Position numbers and translations under genes: made by a program. Of a DNA stretch of 5,428 nucleotides, positions 1 through 5,247 are shown piece after piece. The stretch comes from Betaproteobacteria bacterium (lineage in GTDB: Bacteria; Pseudomonadota; Gammaproteobacteria; Burkholderiales; Thiobacillaceae). The stretch's first letter is position 1. Every line of letters begins with the position of its first letter. The stretch covers positions 1 through 5,428 of the forward strand of contig VGVU01000090.1 of assembly GCA_016873905.1 (NCBI GenBank), written 5' to 3'. A model generated the notes under the pieces. It was not told the origin of the DNA. It saw only the letters and a program-made list of their open reading frames with translations, and ran no database searches.

Positions 1-728
1 CGCACACCCGAACGCGCCAGACGACGCTGCATCCATGCCGGCGTGACGGCCAGGCTGTTCACGCCCCGCACGATGCGGCCACAGTAACGCGGGCAGGCCG
101 CCGGTGCGTCGATCGTAATCTGCGGCGTATCGGTCACGCGGGCGGGCACGGCCACCGAGGCGGGCAGATCAAGAGTCGCCCCGGTAATCGCGGCCACCTC
201 GCGGGCCACGCCCTGAATGGACAGGCAATCGCCACGGTTAGGGGTCAGCTTGAGGGTAAACAACTGATCGTCCAGATCGAGGTACTCACGCACCGACTGA
301 CCGACCGGCGCATCGGCCGGGAATTCCAGAATCCCGTCAGCCCCCGCTTCCATGCCCAGTTCCTTGGCGGAACACATCATGCCCAAGGACTCAACACCGC
401 GCACCTTGGCGCGTTTGATCTCAAAGCCAGGCAGCTTGGCACCCACCAGCGCGCAGGCCGTCTTCAGACCGGCGCGAGCGTTGGGCGCACCGCAGACGAT
501 CTGCAGCGGCTCGGGGCCCCCGACATCCACCCGGCACACCTGCAAGCGATCAGCGTCGGGATGCTTATCGGCCGAGAGAATCTGCGCGACCACCACGGCA
601 TTGAACGCGGGCGCAACGGGTGCCAGGGCCTCGACCTCAAGGCCGGCCATCGTCAACTGATGTGATAAGGCATCACTATCCAGCGCGGGATTGACCAGCG
701 TACGCAACCAGGATTCGGAAAATTGCAT
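1..728 (-). CDS. pheT: Phenylalanyl-tRNA synthetase beta subunit, N-terminal part (cut by window edge)
   Basis: PheT is the larger subunit of the cytoplasmic (alpha-beta)2 enzyme that charges tRNA-Phe; it carries the tRNA-binding and editing domains. I translated it by hand from ATG 726-728; 242 complete codons lie in the window and the frame is open to the edge. The N-terminus (MQFSESWLRTLVNP) and the EMAP/OB-fold tRNA-binding domain (about residues 40-150) are clear, with HPDADRLQVCRVDVG near 56-70, IVCGAPNAR at 77-85 and VRGVESLGMMCSAKELG at 109-125. KLTPNRGDCLSIQGVARE (160-177) leads into the B3/B4 editing region, which begins near the edge. A family member is normally about 790 residues, so over two thirds is missing. 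The start follows the pheS stop by 10 nt. A GAGGA Shine-Dalgarno (736-740), 7 nt from ATG, overlaps the pheS TGA, which suggests translational coupling. Identification is secure. Confidence 0.97.
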   Translation of the reverse strand, partial: MQFSESWLRTLVNPALDSDALSHQLTMAGLEVEALAPVAPAFNAVVVAQILSADKHPDADRLQVCRVDVGGPEPLQIVCGAPNARAGLKTACALVGAKLPGFEIKRAKVRGVESLGMMCSAKELGMEAGADGILEFPADAPVGQSVREYLDLDDQLFTLKLTPNRGDCLSIQGVAREVAAITGATLDLPASVAVPARVTDTPQITIDAPAACPRYCGRIVRGVNSLAVTPAWMQRRLARSGV

Positions 729-738
729 GGCGGCGTCC

Positions 739-1752
739 TCAGGAAAATTGCTTCAAAAAACGGAGATCGTTTTCAAAGAACAATCTCAGGTCGTCCACGC
801 CATAGCGCAACATGGCGAGCCGCTCGACCCCCAGACCGAAGGCAAAACCCTGCCAGCGTTCACTGTCGATATCGACATGACCCAGCACATTGGGATGCAC
901 CATGCCGCAACCCAGCACCTCCAGCCAACCGGTATGCGAGCACACGCGACAGCCGTCTCCACCACAGATCACGCAGCCGATGTCCATCTCCGCTGACGGC
1001 TCGGTAAACGGGAAGAAGGACGGGCGGAAACGCACCGGCAAGTTGTCCCGCTCAAAGAAGCGCGCCATGAAATCGGCCAGGAGCCCCTTCAGATCAGCGA
1101 AGCTGGCGGTCTCATCAATCCAGAGCCCCTCAACCTGATGGAACATCGGCGTATGGGTCACATCGGAGTCGCAGCGATACACACGCCCCGGGGCGATGAT
1201 GCGGATCGGCGGCGGGTTGTCCTGCATGTAACGCACCTGCACCGGCGAGGTATGGGTACGCAACAGGCGACCCGCATCCAGATAGAAGGTGTCGTGCATG
1301 GCCCGCGCCGGATGATCCGCAGGGATATTCAGCGCCGTAAAGTTGTGGAAGTCGGTCTCGATCTCGGGGCCATCTGCCACCGCAAAACCCAACGAACCGA
1401 ACAGGGCCTCAATGCGTGCCAAGGTGCGGGTCACCGGATGCAATCCGCCCACGCCCTCACCACGCCCCGGCAGGGTGATATCCAGGGATTCAGCCGCCAA
1501 CTGGCGGGCCAGATCGGCCTCCTGAATCGCCAGACGGCGAGCCTTGAGCAGCGCCTCAATGCCCTCCTTGACCTGATTGATCGCCGCACCCGCCTCGCGC
1601 CGCGCCTCGGGCGGCAGGCCGCCGAGGGCCTTCATCTGCTCGGTTACCCAACCCTGTTTGCCCAGAAAACGGGCCTTGACCTGGTCGAGTAAAGGCAAAG
1701 AAGTCGCTTCCGCAAAGGCGGTTTCGGCATCACGCAGGATGGCATCAGACAT
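739..1752 (-). CDS. pheS: Phenylalanyl-tRNA synthetase alpha subunit
   Basis: PheS is the catalytic subunit of PheRS, a class II aminoacyl-tRNA synthetase, and forms phenylalanyl-adenylate and Phe-tRNA in the cytoplasm with PheT. The 337 residues are close to the usual length (about 327 in E. coli). Residues 1-90 form the charged helical, coiled-coil-like arm. The catalytic core shows THTSPVQ (166-172), motif 2 with GRVYRCDSDVTHTPMFHQVEG (R190 to G209, a typical class II Arg plus the FHQVEG loop), and motif 3 GFAFGLGVERLAMLRYG (302-318). The C-terminus LRFLKQFS is typical. Four cysteines at 260, 263, 268 and 271 (CX2CX4CX2C) sit just before the conserved GWLEVLGCGMVHPNVL; E. coli PheS lacks them but I recall them in many betaproteobacterial enzymes. 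The ATG is preceded by GAGG (1760-1763) with a 7-nt spacer. A 123-nt spacer with a hairpin separates it from rplT. Confidence 0.98.
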   Translation of the reverse strand: MSDAILRDAETAFAEATSLPLLDQVKARFLGKQGWVTEQMKALGGLPPEARREAGAAINQVKEGIEALLKARRLAIQEADLARQLAAESLDITLPGRGEGVGGLHPVTRTLARIEALFGSLGFAVADGPEIETDFHNFTALNIPADHPARAMHDTFYLDAGRLLRTHTSPVQVRYMQDNPPPIRIIAPGRVYRCDSDVTHTPMFHQVEGLWIDETASFADLKGLLADFMARFFERDNLPVRFRPSFFPFTEPSAEMDIGCVICGGDGCRVCSHTGWLEVLGCGMVHPNVLGHVDIDSERWQGFAFGLGVERLAMLRYGVDDLRLFFENDLRFLKQFS

Positions 1753-1798
1753 GGGGAAACCTCAACACAGCCAAACAAAAGTCCCGCTACAAACAAGA

Positions 1799-1824
1799 CC
1801 GGGGAGGACTTGCGTCTTCCCCGG
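1799..1824 (-). terminator. Hairpin with GCAA tetraloop between rplT and pheS, possible attenuator
   Basis: On the minus strand CCGGGGA pairs with TCCCCGG (7 bp), then an A-C mismatch, then GAC/GTC closing a GCAA loop of GNRA type. It lies about 50 nt after the rplT stop and about 46 nt before the pheS ATG. The 3' flank reads TCTTGTTTGT, an interrupted T tract, so it resembles a weak intrinsic terminator that would let part of the transcription through to pheST. In E. coli this spacer holds the pheM leader peptide and the pheST attenuator. Here I find no ATG-led peptide with a run of Phe codons, so a Phe-sensing mechanism of that type is not supported. It could instead be an RNA stability or processing element. 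Confidence 0.5.
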
Positions 1825-1875
1825 CAGGGTATTACCAGATCACCGATTCAACGCCGAGCGTCAAATCGTCTGGGA

Positions 1876-2235
1876 TCAGTTCGCCAAGGCGGCCTTGACC
1901 TGCTCCGTAATCTGAGCAAAGGCGGCTTCGTCGAAGATGGCCATATCGGACAACACCTTGCGATCCAGGTCGATACCGGTCTTCTTCAGACCGTGCATGA
2001 ACTGGCTGTAGGTCAGATCCAGACTGCGAGCGGCCGCATTGATACGGGCGATCCACAGGGTACGGAATTGGCGTTTCTTTTGACGACGGTCACGGTAAGC
2101 ATACTGACCGGCCTTCATCACCGCTTCGTTGGCGACGCGGAAAACATTATTACGACGGCCACGGAAACCCTTGGCAGCGTCAATGACCTTCTTGTGTGAG
2201 GCGTGTGCGGTTACTCCGCGTTTAACTCTGGGCAT
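1876..2235 (-). CDS. rplT: 50S ribosomal protein L20
   Basis: L20 binds 23S rRNA early in 50S assembly and, in E. coli and B. subtilis, represses its own operon by binding an mRNA structure that mimics its rRNA site. The 119-residue product is almost exactly the family length (118 in E. coli). The basic N-terminal extension (MPRVKRGVTAHASHKKVIDA) and the very conserved central block KAGQYAYRDRRQKKRQFRTLWIARINAAARS (about 41-71) make the call certain; the globular C-terminal domain ends in VKAALAN. The ATG lies 9 nt after the rpmI stop. The strong Shine-Dalgarno AAGGAG (2241-2246) includes the last two bases of the rpmI TAA stop and stands 5 nt before ATG, so rplT is very probably translationally coupled to rpmI. 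Repression of rpmI would then also silence rplT. Confidence 0.99.
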   Translation of the reverse strand: MPRVKRGVTAHASHKKVIDAAKGFRGRRNNVFRVANEAVMKAGQYAYRDRRQKKRQFRTLWIARINAAARSLDLTYSQFMHGLKKTGIDLDRKVLSDMAIFDEAAFAQITEQVKAALAN

Positions 2236-2244
2236 GGTTTCTCC

Positions 2245-2442
2245 TTACGCGTAGGGCATCATGTCGCGAATATGGCGCTGATCACCAGCCGCCACAGCGG
2301 TGGTGCCACGCAATTGGCGCTTGGACTTGGTGGTCTTCTTGGTCAGGATATGACGCTTGAAGGCTTGGCCGCGCTTGATACTGCCGCTGCCCCGGACGCG
2401 GAAACGCTTTGCAGCCCCGCTTTTGGTCTTCATTTTCGGCAT
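2245..2442 (-). CDS. rpmI: 50S ribosomal protein L35
   Basis: L35 is a small basic 50S protein encoded next to L20 in most bacteria. The 65-residue product starts MPKMKTKSGAAKRFRVRGSG and contains the family's KRGQAFKRHILTKK segment and the C-terminal IRDMMPYA; E. coli L35 is also about 65 residues. The ATG at 2440-2442 is chosen because AAAGGAA (2449-2455) lies 7 nt upstream and because L35 proteins begin MPKMKT. An in-frame ATG at 2485-2487 would add 15 unrelated residues and has no ribosome-binding site. The gene ends TAA just before rplT. Its start codon region can pair with CGGCAT about 22 nt upstream, and the 118-nt spacer before it carries further structure, so this is the likely entry point for L20-type translational control. 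Confidence 0.98.
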   Translation of the reverse strand: MPKMKTKSGAAKRFRVRGSGSIKRGQAFKRHILTKKTTKSKRQLRGTTAVAAGDQRHIRDMMPYA

Positions 2443-2470
2443 GGCCGATTCCTTTCGTTTATGTATGCCG
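2437..2470 (-). promoter_or_regulatory. Short helix over the rpmI start codon
   Basis: In the mRNA, CGGCAT (2465-2470) is perfectly complementary to ATGCCG (2437-2442), the first two codons of rpmI. The 22-nt loop between them contains the Shine-Dalgarno AAAGGAA. The 6-bp helix would cover the start codon while leaving the ribosome-binding site in the loop. Alone it is probably marginal in stability, and a 6-nt match can arise by chance, but it fits a spacer where translational repression is expected. Confidence 0.3.
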
Positions 2471-2519
2471 GACAGGTGGACTCCCATGGAGACACTTTAA
2501 ACCTACCAACACGACTTAT

Positions 2520-2557
2520 TGATGCGGCTTCAACTGCTTGGGGCCGCATCACCCCAA
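2520..2557 (-). promoter_or_regulatory. Overlapping helices / pseudoknot candidate in the infC-rpmI spacer, possible L20 operator
   Basis: Directly after the infC stop the minus strand can form helix A, TTGGGG (2552-2557) with CCCCAA (2538-2543), leaving the loop TGATGCGG. That loop is the 5' arm of helix B, TGATGCGGC (2543-2551) with GCCGCATCA (2520-2528), a perfect 9-bp match. The two can exist as alternatives, or together as an H-type pseudoknot in which loop A pairs with the downstream strand. No T tract follows (AATAAGTCG), so it is not an intrinsic terminator. E. coli L20 represses rpmI-rplT through a pseudoknot and a hairpin in infC and this spacer. Position and type agree, but I see no proven similarity to the 23S L20 site. 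The rest of the spacer has a weak irregular hairpin at 2476-2495. Confidence 0.5.
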
Positions 2558-2560
2558 AAA

Positions 2561-3082
2561 TCATTTTTTCTTCTTCGGTCCAATGACCATCACCATCTGC
2601 CGGCCTTCCAGCTTTGGCATCTGCTCCACCGTACCCACTTCCATCGCATCGGCCTCAATGCGCTTCAACTGATCCATACCAATGTTCTGGTAGGCCATCT
2701 CGCGGCCGCGGAAGCGCAAAGTCACCTTAACCTTGTCGCCCTCCGTCAGGAAACGCAACAAACCGCGCATCTTGACCTGGTAGTCATTCTCGTCGGTACC
2801 CGGACGAATCTTGACTTCCTTGATCTGAATCTGCTTCTGCTTCAGGCGGGCCTCATGCTGCTTCTTCTGTTCCTGATAGCGGAACTTACCAAAGTCCATG
2901 ATCTTGCACACCGGCGGTTTGGCAAGCGGGGCGATCTCAACCAGATCCAGCTCCGCCTCCTCAGCCTTGAACAAGGCCTCACGCACACTGCAGATTCCAA
3001 GTTGCTCGCCTTCAACCCCAACGAGCCGGACCTCGGGCGCGGTGATCTCGCCGTTGATCCGTTGTTCCTTTTCCAAAGCGAT
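2561..3082 (-). CDS. infC: Translation initiation factor IF-3, probable AUC start
   Basis: IF3 binds the 30S subunit, keeps it apart from 50S and checks the start codon-fMet-tRNA pairing. The N-domain (about 5-70) has RINGEITAPEVRL, GEQLGICSVREAL and PPVCKIMDFGKFRYQ. A Lys/Gln-rich linker helix (about 67-88) joins it to the C-domain, with KEVKIRPGTDENDY (88-101), TLRFRGREMAYQ (121-132) and EGRQMVMVIGPKKKK at the end. No ATG or GTG lies near the N-terminus. The candidates are TTG at 3086-3088, only 2 nt from the Shine-Dalgarno, and ATC at 3080-3082, 8 nt from AAGGGG. I choose ATC (173 residues) because of this spacing and because infC commonly uses AUU/AUC, which IF3 itself rejects. The TTG would add two residues. 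Tyr131 stands where E. coli has His (REMAHQ). It follows thrS by 30 nt. Confidence 0.97.
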   Translation of the reverse strand: MALEKEQRINGEITAPEVRLVGVEGEQLGICSVREALFKAEEAELDLVEIAPLAKPPVCKIMDFGKFRYQEQKKQHEARLKQKQIQIKEVKIRPGTDENDYQVKMRGLLRFLTEGDKVKVTLRFRGREMAYQNIGMDQLKRIEADAMEVGTVEQMPKLEGRQMVMVIGPKKKK

Positions 3083-3090
3083 GCTCAATT

Positions 3091-3096
3091 CCCCTT
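3091..3096 (-). promoter_or_regulatory. Shine-Dalgarno deciding the infC start
   Basis: AAGGGG on the minus strand stands 8 nt before ATC (3080-3082) but only 2 nt before the in-frame TTG (3086-3088). Two nucleotides is too short for efficient initiation, so the site favours the rare ATC start. An in-frame TAA overlaps the Shine-Dalgarno and rules out any start further upstream. Confidence 0.75.
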
Positions 3097-3112
3097 AAAC
3101 GATACCGCGCCT

Positions 3113-5020
3113 TCAGGACGCACTAGCCAATTCAGATTCCAACAGGGCGACAAACGCCTCCAGTGTCATGGAGCCCAAGTCTTCACCCCCTCGACGCCGC
3201 ACGGCAACCTGTCCTTCAGACATTTCCTTGTCCCCGATCACCACTTGATAGGGAACTCGTTGCATCGAGTGGGCGCGGATTTTATAGCCAATCTTCTCAT
3301 TTCTCAAGTCCATTTCGACCCGGAAACCGTGTTTTTTCAGTCGATTGGCCACCTCAGCCACAAAATCAGCCTGGGCATCGGTAATGCTCATGACCACCGC
3401 CTGCACCGGCGCAATCCATAACGGCAGGCTACCGGCATGGTGTTCAATGAGGATCCCGATGAAGCGCTCCATCGAACCGAGAATGGCGCGGTGCAGCATC
3501 ACCGGTGGCTTTCGCGTATTGTCCTCGGCCACATATTCGGCCCCCAGACGCACCGGCAGGTTGAAGTCGAGCTGGATGGTGCCAACCTGCCAAAGGCGGC
3601 CCAGCGAATCTTTCAGCGTAAATTCGATCTTGGGGCCGTAAAACGCGCCTTCGCCCGGTTGCAGGTCATAGGCCAGGCCATTTTGATCCAGCGCGGCCGC
3701 CAACCCAGCCTCGGCCTGATCCCAAGTCTCATCAGAACCCACCCGCTTTGCCGGGCGCGTGGACAGCTTCACCAACACATCGGCAAAACCAAAATCGGCG
3801 TACACCACCTGCAACATCTGGATGAAATCGGATACTTCGGGTTGTATCTGTTCTTCGGTGCAGAAAATATGCGCGTCGTCCTGAACGAAACCGCGCACCC
3901 GCATCAGGCCGTGCAGCGAGCCAGACGGCTCGTTGCGGTGGCAAGAACCGAACTCAGCGATGCGCAAGGGCAAGTCGCGATAAGAATGCAGACCGTGATT
4001 GAAGATCTGCACATGACCGGGGCAATTCATCGGCTTCACCGCGTAATCACGGTTCTCTGAAGCGGTAGTGAACATGTTGTCGCGGTAGTTATCCCAATGG
4101 CCGGATTTTTCCCACAGGCTGCGGTCCATCACCGTCGGCGTTTTCACCTCTTGATACCCGTATTCGACAAACTTGGCCCGCATGTATTGCTCCACCGCCT
4201 GCCAAATCACCCAGCCTTTGGGATGCCAAAACACCATGCCAGGCGCCTCGTCCTGCAAATGGAACAGATCCAGTTGCTTGCCCAGGCGCCGGTGATCGCG
4301 TTTCTCAGCCTCTTCCAGGCGATGCAGGTAAGCGGCCAAGTCTTCCTTGCTGGCCCAGGCCGTGCCATAGACGCGCTGCAACATCTCGTTCTTCGAGTCG
4401 CCGCGCCAATACGCACCCGCCAGCTTCATCAGCTTGAAATGCTTGAGCTTGCTGGTGAACGGCACATGCGGGCCACGACAGAGATCGACGAAATCGCCCT
4501 CGCGATACAGCGACAGGGTCTGGTCGGCGGGGATGTCGCGGATGATCTCGGCCTTGTATTTCTCGCCAATCGACTCGAAGAAGGCCACCGCGTCATCGCG
4601 GGTCCATTCCTCACGGCGAATAGGAAGATCGCGCTTGGCCAACTCAGCCATGCGCTTTTCCATCGCCGCAAGATCTTCCAGCGTAAACGGGCGTTTGTAG
4701 GAAAAGTCGTAATAAAAGCCGTTTTCGACCGAAGGGCCGATCGTCACCTGCGCGTCCGGGAACAGTTCTTTTACCGCATAAGCCAGAAGGTGGGCCGTAG
4801 AGTGGCGGATGAGATCCAGGCCATCGGCGTCCTTGTCGGTGACGATAGCGAGGGCGCAGTCGGCCTCGATCCGATAGGAGGTATCGACCAGCTGGCCATC
4901 AACCTTGCCGGCCAGCGCCGCTTTGGCCAAACCGGCACCAATGCTGGCAGCCACTTCATGAACTGTGACCGCAGCATCGAAACGGCGCTCAGAACCATCG
5001 GGAAGACGAATAACCGGCAT
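3113..5020 (-). CDS. thrS: Threonyl-tRNA synthetase
   Basis: ThrRS, a cytoplasmic class II synthetase, charges tRNA-Thr and removes mis-attached serine. The 635 residues match the family (642 in E. coli). Domains in order: TGS (about 1-62, MPVIRLPDGSERRF); the editing domain with HSTAH (H73, H77) and CRGPH (C181, H185), the four residues of the hydrolytic site; the catalytic core with MNCPGH (Zn ligand C333), motif 2 around R362 (HRNEPSG), VQDDAHIFC (Zn ligand H384) and motif 3 LHRAILGSMERF (Zn ligand H510); and the anticodon-binding domain (about 533-635, PLWIAPVQAVVM onward). All key residues are present. ATG 5018-5020 is chosen for GGAG (5029-5032) 8 nt upstream and the MPVIRLPDGS start. 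The frame stays open 35 codons further, but that part overlaps the terminator hairpin and tRNA-Val. The leader is only 65 nt and mostly a terminator-like hairpin. Confidence 0.99.
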   Translation of the reverse strand: MPVIRLPDGSERRFDAAVTVHEVAASIGAGLAKAALAGKVDGQLVDTSYRIEADCALAIVTDKDADGLDLIRHSTAHLLAYAVKELFPDAQVTIGPSVENGFYYDFSYKRPFTLEDLAAMEKRMAELAKRDLPIRREEWTRDDAVAFFESIGEKYKAEIIRDIPADQTLSLYREGDFVDLCRGPHVPFTSKLKHFKLMKLAGAYWRGDSKNEMLQRVYGTAWASKEDLAAYLHRLEEAEKRDHRRLGKQLDLFHLQDEAPGMVFWHPKGWVIWQAVEQYMRAKFVEYGYQEVKTPTVMDRSLWEKSGHWDNYRDNMFTTASENRDYAVKPMNCPGHVQIFNHGLHSYRDLPLRIAEFGSCHRNEPSGSLHGLMRVRGFVQDDAHIFCTEEQIQPEVSDFIQMLQVVYADFGFADVLVKLSTRPAKRVGSDETWDQAEAGLAAALDQNGLAYDLQPGEGAFYGPKIEFTLKDSLGRLWQVGTIQLDFNLPVRLGAEYVAEDNTRKPPVMLHRAILGSMERFIGILIEHHAGSLPLWIAPVQAVVMSITDAQADFVAEVANRLKKHGFRVEMDLRNEKIGYKIRAHSMQRVPYQVVIGDKEMSEGQVAVRRRGGEDLGSMTLEAFVALLESELASAS

Positions 5021-5034
5021 TGCACGGACTCCAG

Positions 5035-5080
5035 AAAAGGAAAAAGCCAAAACCGCATTGGAGGCGATTCTGGCCTTTTT
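5035..5080 (-). terminator. Intrinsic terminator-like hairpin between tRNA-Val and thrS
   Basis: On the minus strand AAAAAGGCCAGAATCGC pairs with GCGGTTTTGGCTTTTT around a 7-nt loop CTCCAAT. That gives about 16 pairs, two of them G-T, with one bulged G. The 3' arm ends TTTTT and continues CCTTTTC, a typical termination signal, although the last five pairs are A-T pairs using the T tract itself. It begins five bases after the encoded CCA and ends about 2 nt before the thrS Shine-Dalgarno. It can end the tRNA transcript and, since no promoter is visible after it, would act as an attenuator or read-through point for thrS and the operon behind it. Confidence 0.75.
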
Positions 5081-5085
5081 GTAGC

Positions 5086-5162
5086 TGGTAGGCGCGATTG
5101 GACTCGAACCAACGACCCCCACCATGTCAAGGTGATGCTCTAACCAGCTGAGCTACGCGCCT
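5086..5162 (-). tRNA. tRNA-Val, anticodon GAC
   Basis: The 77-nt minus-strand gene folds into a full cloverleaf: acceptor AGGCGCG/CGCGCCT, TA at positions 8-9, D-stem GCTC/GAGC with loop AGCTGGTTA, anticodon stem TCACC/GGTGG with loop TTGACAT, variable loop GGGTC, and T-stem GTTGG/CCAAT with TTCGAGT. Discriminator A73 is followed by encoded CCA (5086-5088). The anticodon GAC reads GUC and GUU. From the D-stem onward it closely follows E. coli tRNA-Val(GAC). Two details differ: the first acceptor pair is A1-U72 rather than G-C, and the first anticodon-stem pair is a T-G wobble. It lies between its own promoter and a terminator-like hairpin leading into thrS. Confidence 0.98.
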
Positions 5163-5173
5163 GGGGAGGGCGC

Positions 5174-5202
5174 ATTCTAGCGAAGGTCGCGGCGAAATAC
5201 AA
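5174..5202 (-). promoter_or_regulatory. Sigma70-type promoter for tRNA-Val (and probably thrS operon)
   Basis: Minus strand: -35 TTGTAT (5197-5202), a 17-nt spacer, then -10 TAGAAT (5174-5179), one change from TATAAT. The following discriminator GCGCCCTCCCC is very GC-rich, a feature of stable-RNA promoters under stringent control. A start about 7 nt after the -10 box would lie only a few bases before the mature tRNA 5' end. The -35 box is only 3/6, but spacing, -10 quality and position make the call good. It is the only convincing promoter I see for the genes below. Confidence 0.75.
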
Positions 5203-5213
5203 TCACCATCACG

Positions 5214-5247
5214 CCCGCTATCAGCGACACCCTCTATCAGCGGACAC
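5214..5247. repeat. Imperfect tandem duplication at the transporter stop codon
   Basis: CTATCAGCG occurs at 5218-5226 and 5234-5242. The copies extend to CCCGCTATCAGCGACAC and CCCTCTATCAGCGGACAC, a near-tandem repeat of 16-bp period. One copy contains the transporter's TGA stop; the other lies just after it. It is probably a local slippage duplication. A tiny hairpin (CGCT-ATC-AGCG) forms in the downstream copy, too weak to be a terminator. Confidence 0.5.

Noticed and set aside
1859..1864. TTGACG, a near-consensus -35 box that might give pheS its own promoter
   Set aside because: No acceptable -10 box stands 16-18 nt downstream; the best candidate GGTAAT is 22 nt away.
2443..2487. Upstream ATG adding 15 residues to L35
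   Set aside because: No ribosome-binding site before it, and L35 proteins begin MPKMKT at 2442, where a good Shine-Dalgarno exists.
2476..2495. Irregular hairpin GTG-CTCC-ATG-GGAG-CAC before rpmI
   Set aside because: Only 4 + 3 pairs with an asymmetric internal loop and a 3-nt loop; too weak to list as a separate element.
5021..5085. ThrRS autoregulatory operator mimicking tRNA-Thr, as in E. coli thrS
   Set aside because: No hairpin with a Thr-anticodon-like loop is visible in the 65-nt leader; the loop is CTCCAAT and the structure looks like a terminator.
5021..5125. 35-residue N-terminal extension of ThrRS running into the tRNA
   Set aside because: The extra codons translate the tRNA-Val 3' half and the terminator hairpin; a Shine-Dalgarno and the family-typical start MPVIRLPDGS lie at 5020.
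4097..5143. Long open frame on the plus strand opposite thrS (348 codons), and similar frames at 2519-3421 and 1138-1692
   Set aside because: They lie antisense to complete, well-recognised genes, show no family motif, and are typical shadow frames in GC-rich DNA.
5081..5156. tRNA 3' end plus trailer ACCAGCTAC complementary to parts of the tRNA (GTAGCT and AGCTGG)
   Set aside because: Matches are 6 bp each and would break the highly stable cloverleaf; most likely chance from the conserved GTAGCTCAGCTGG sequence.
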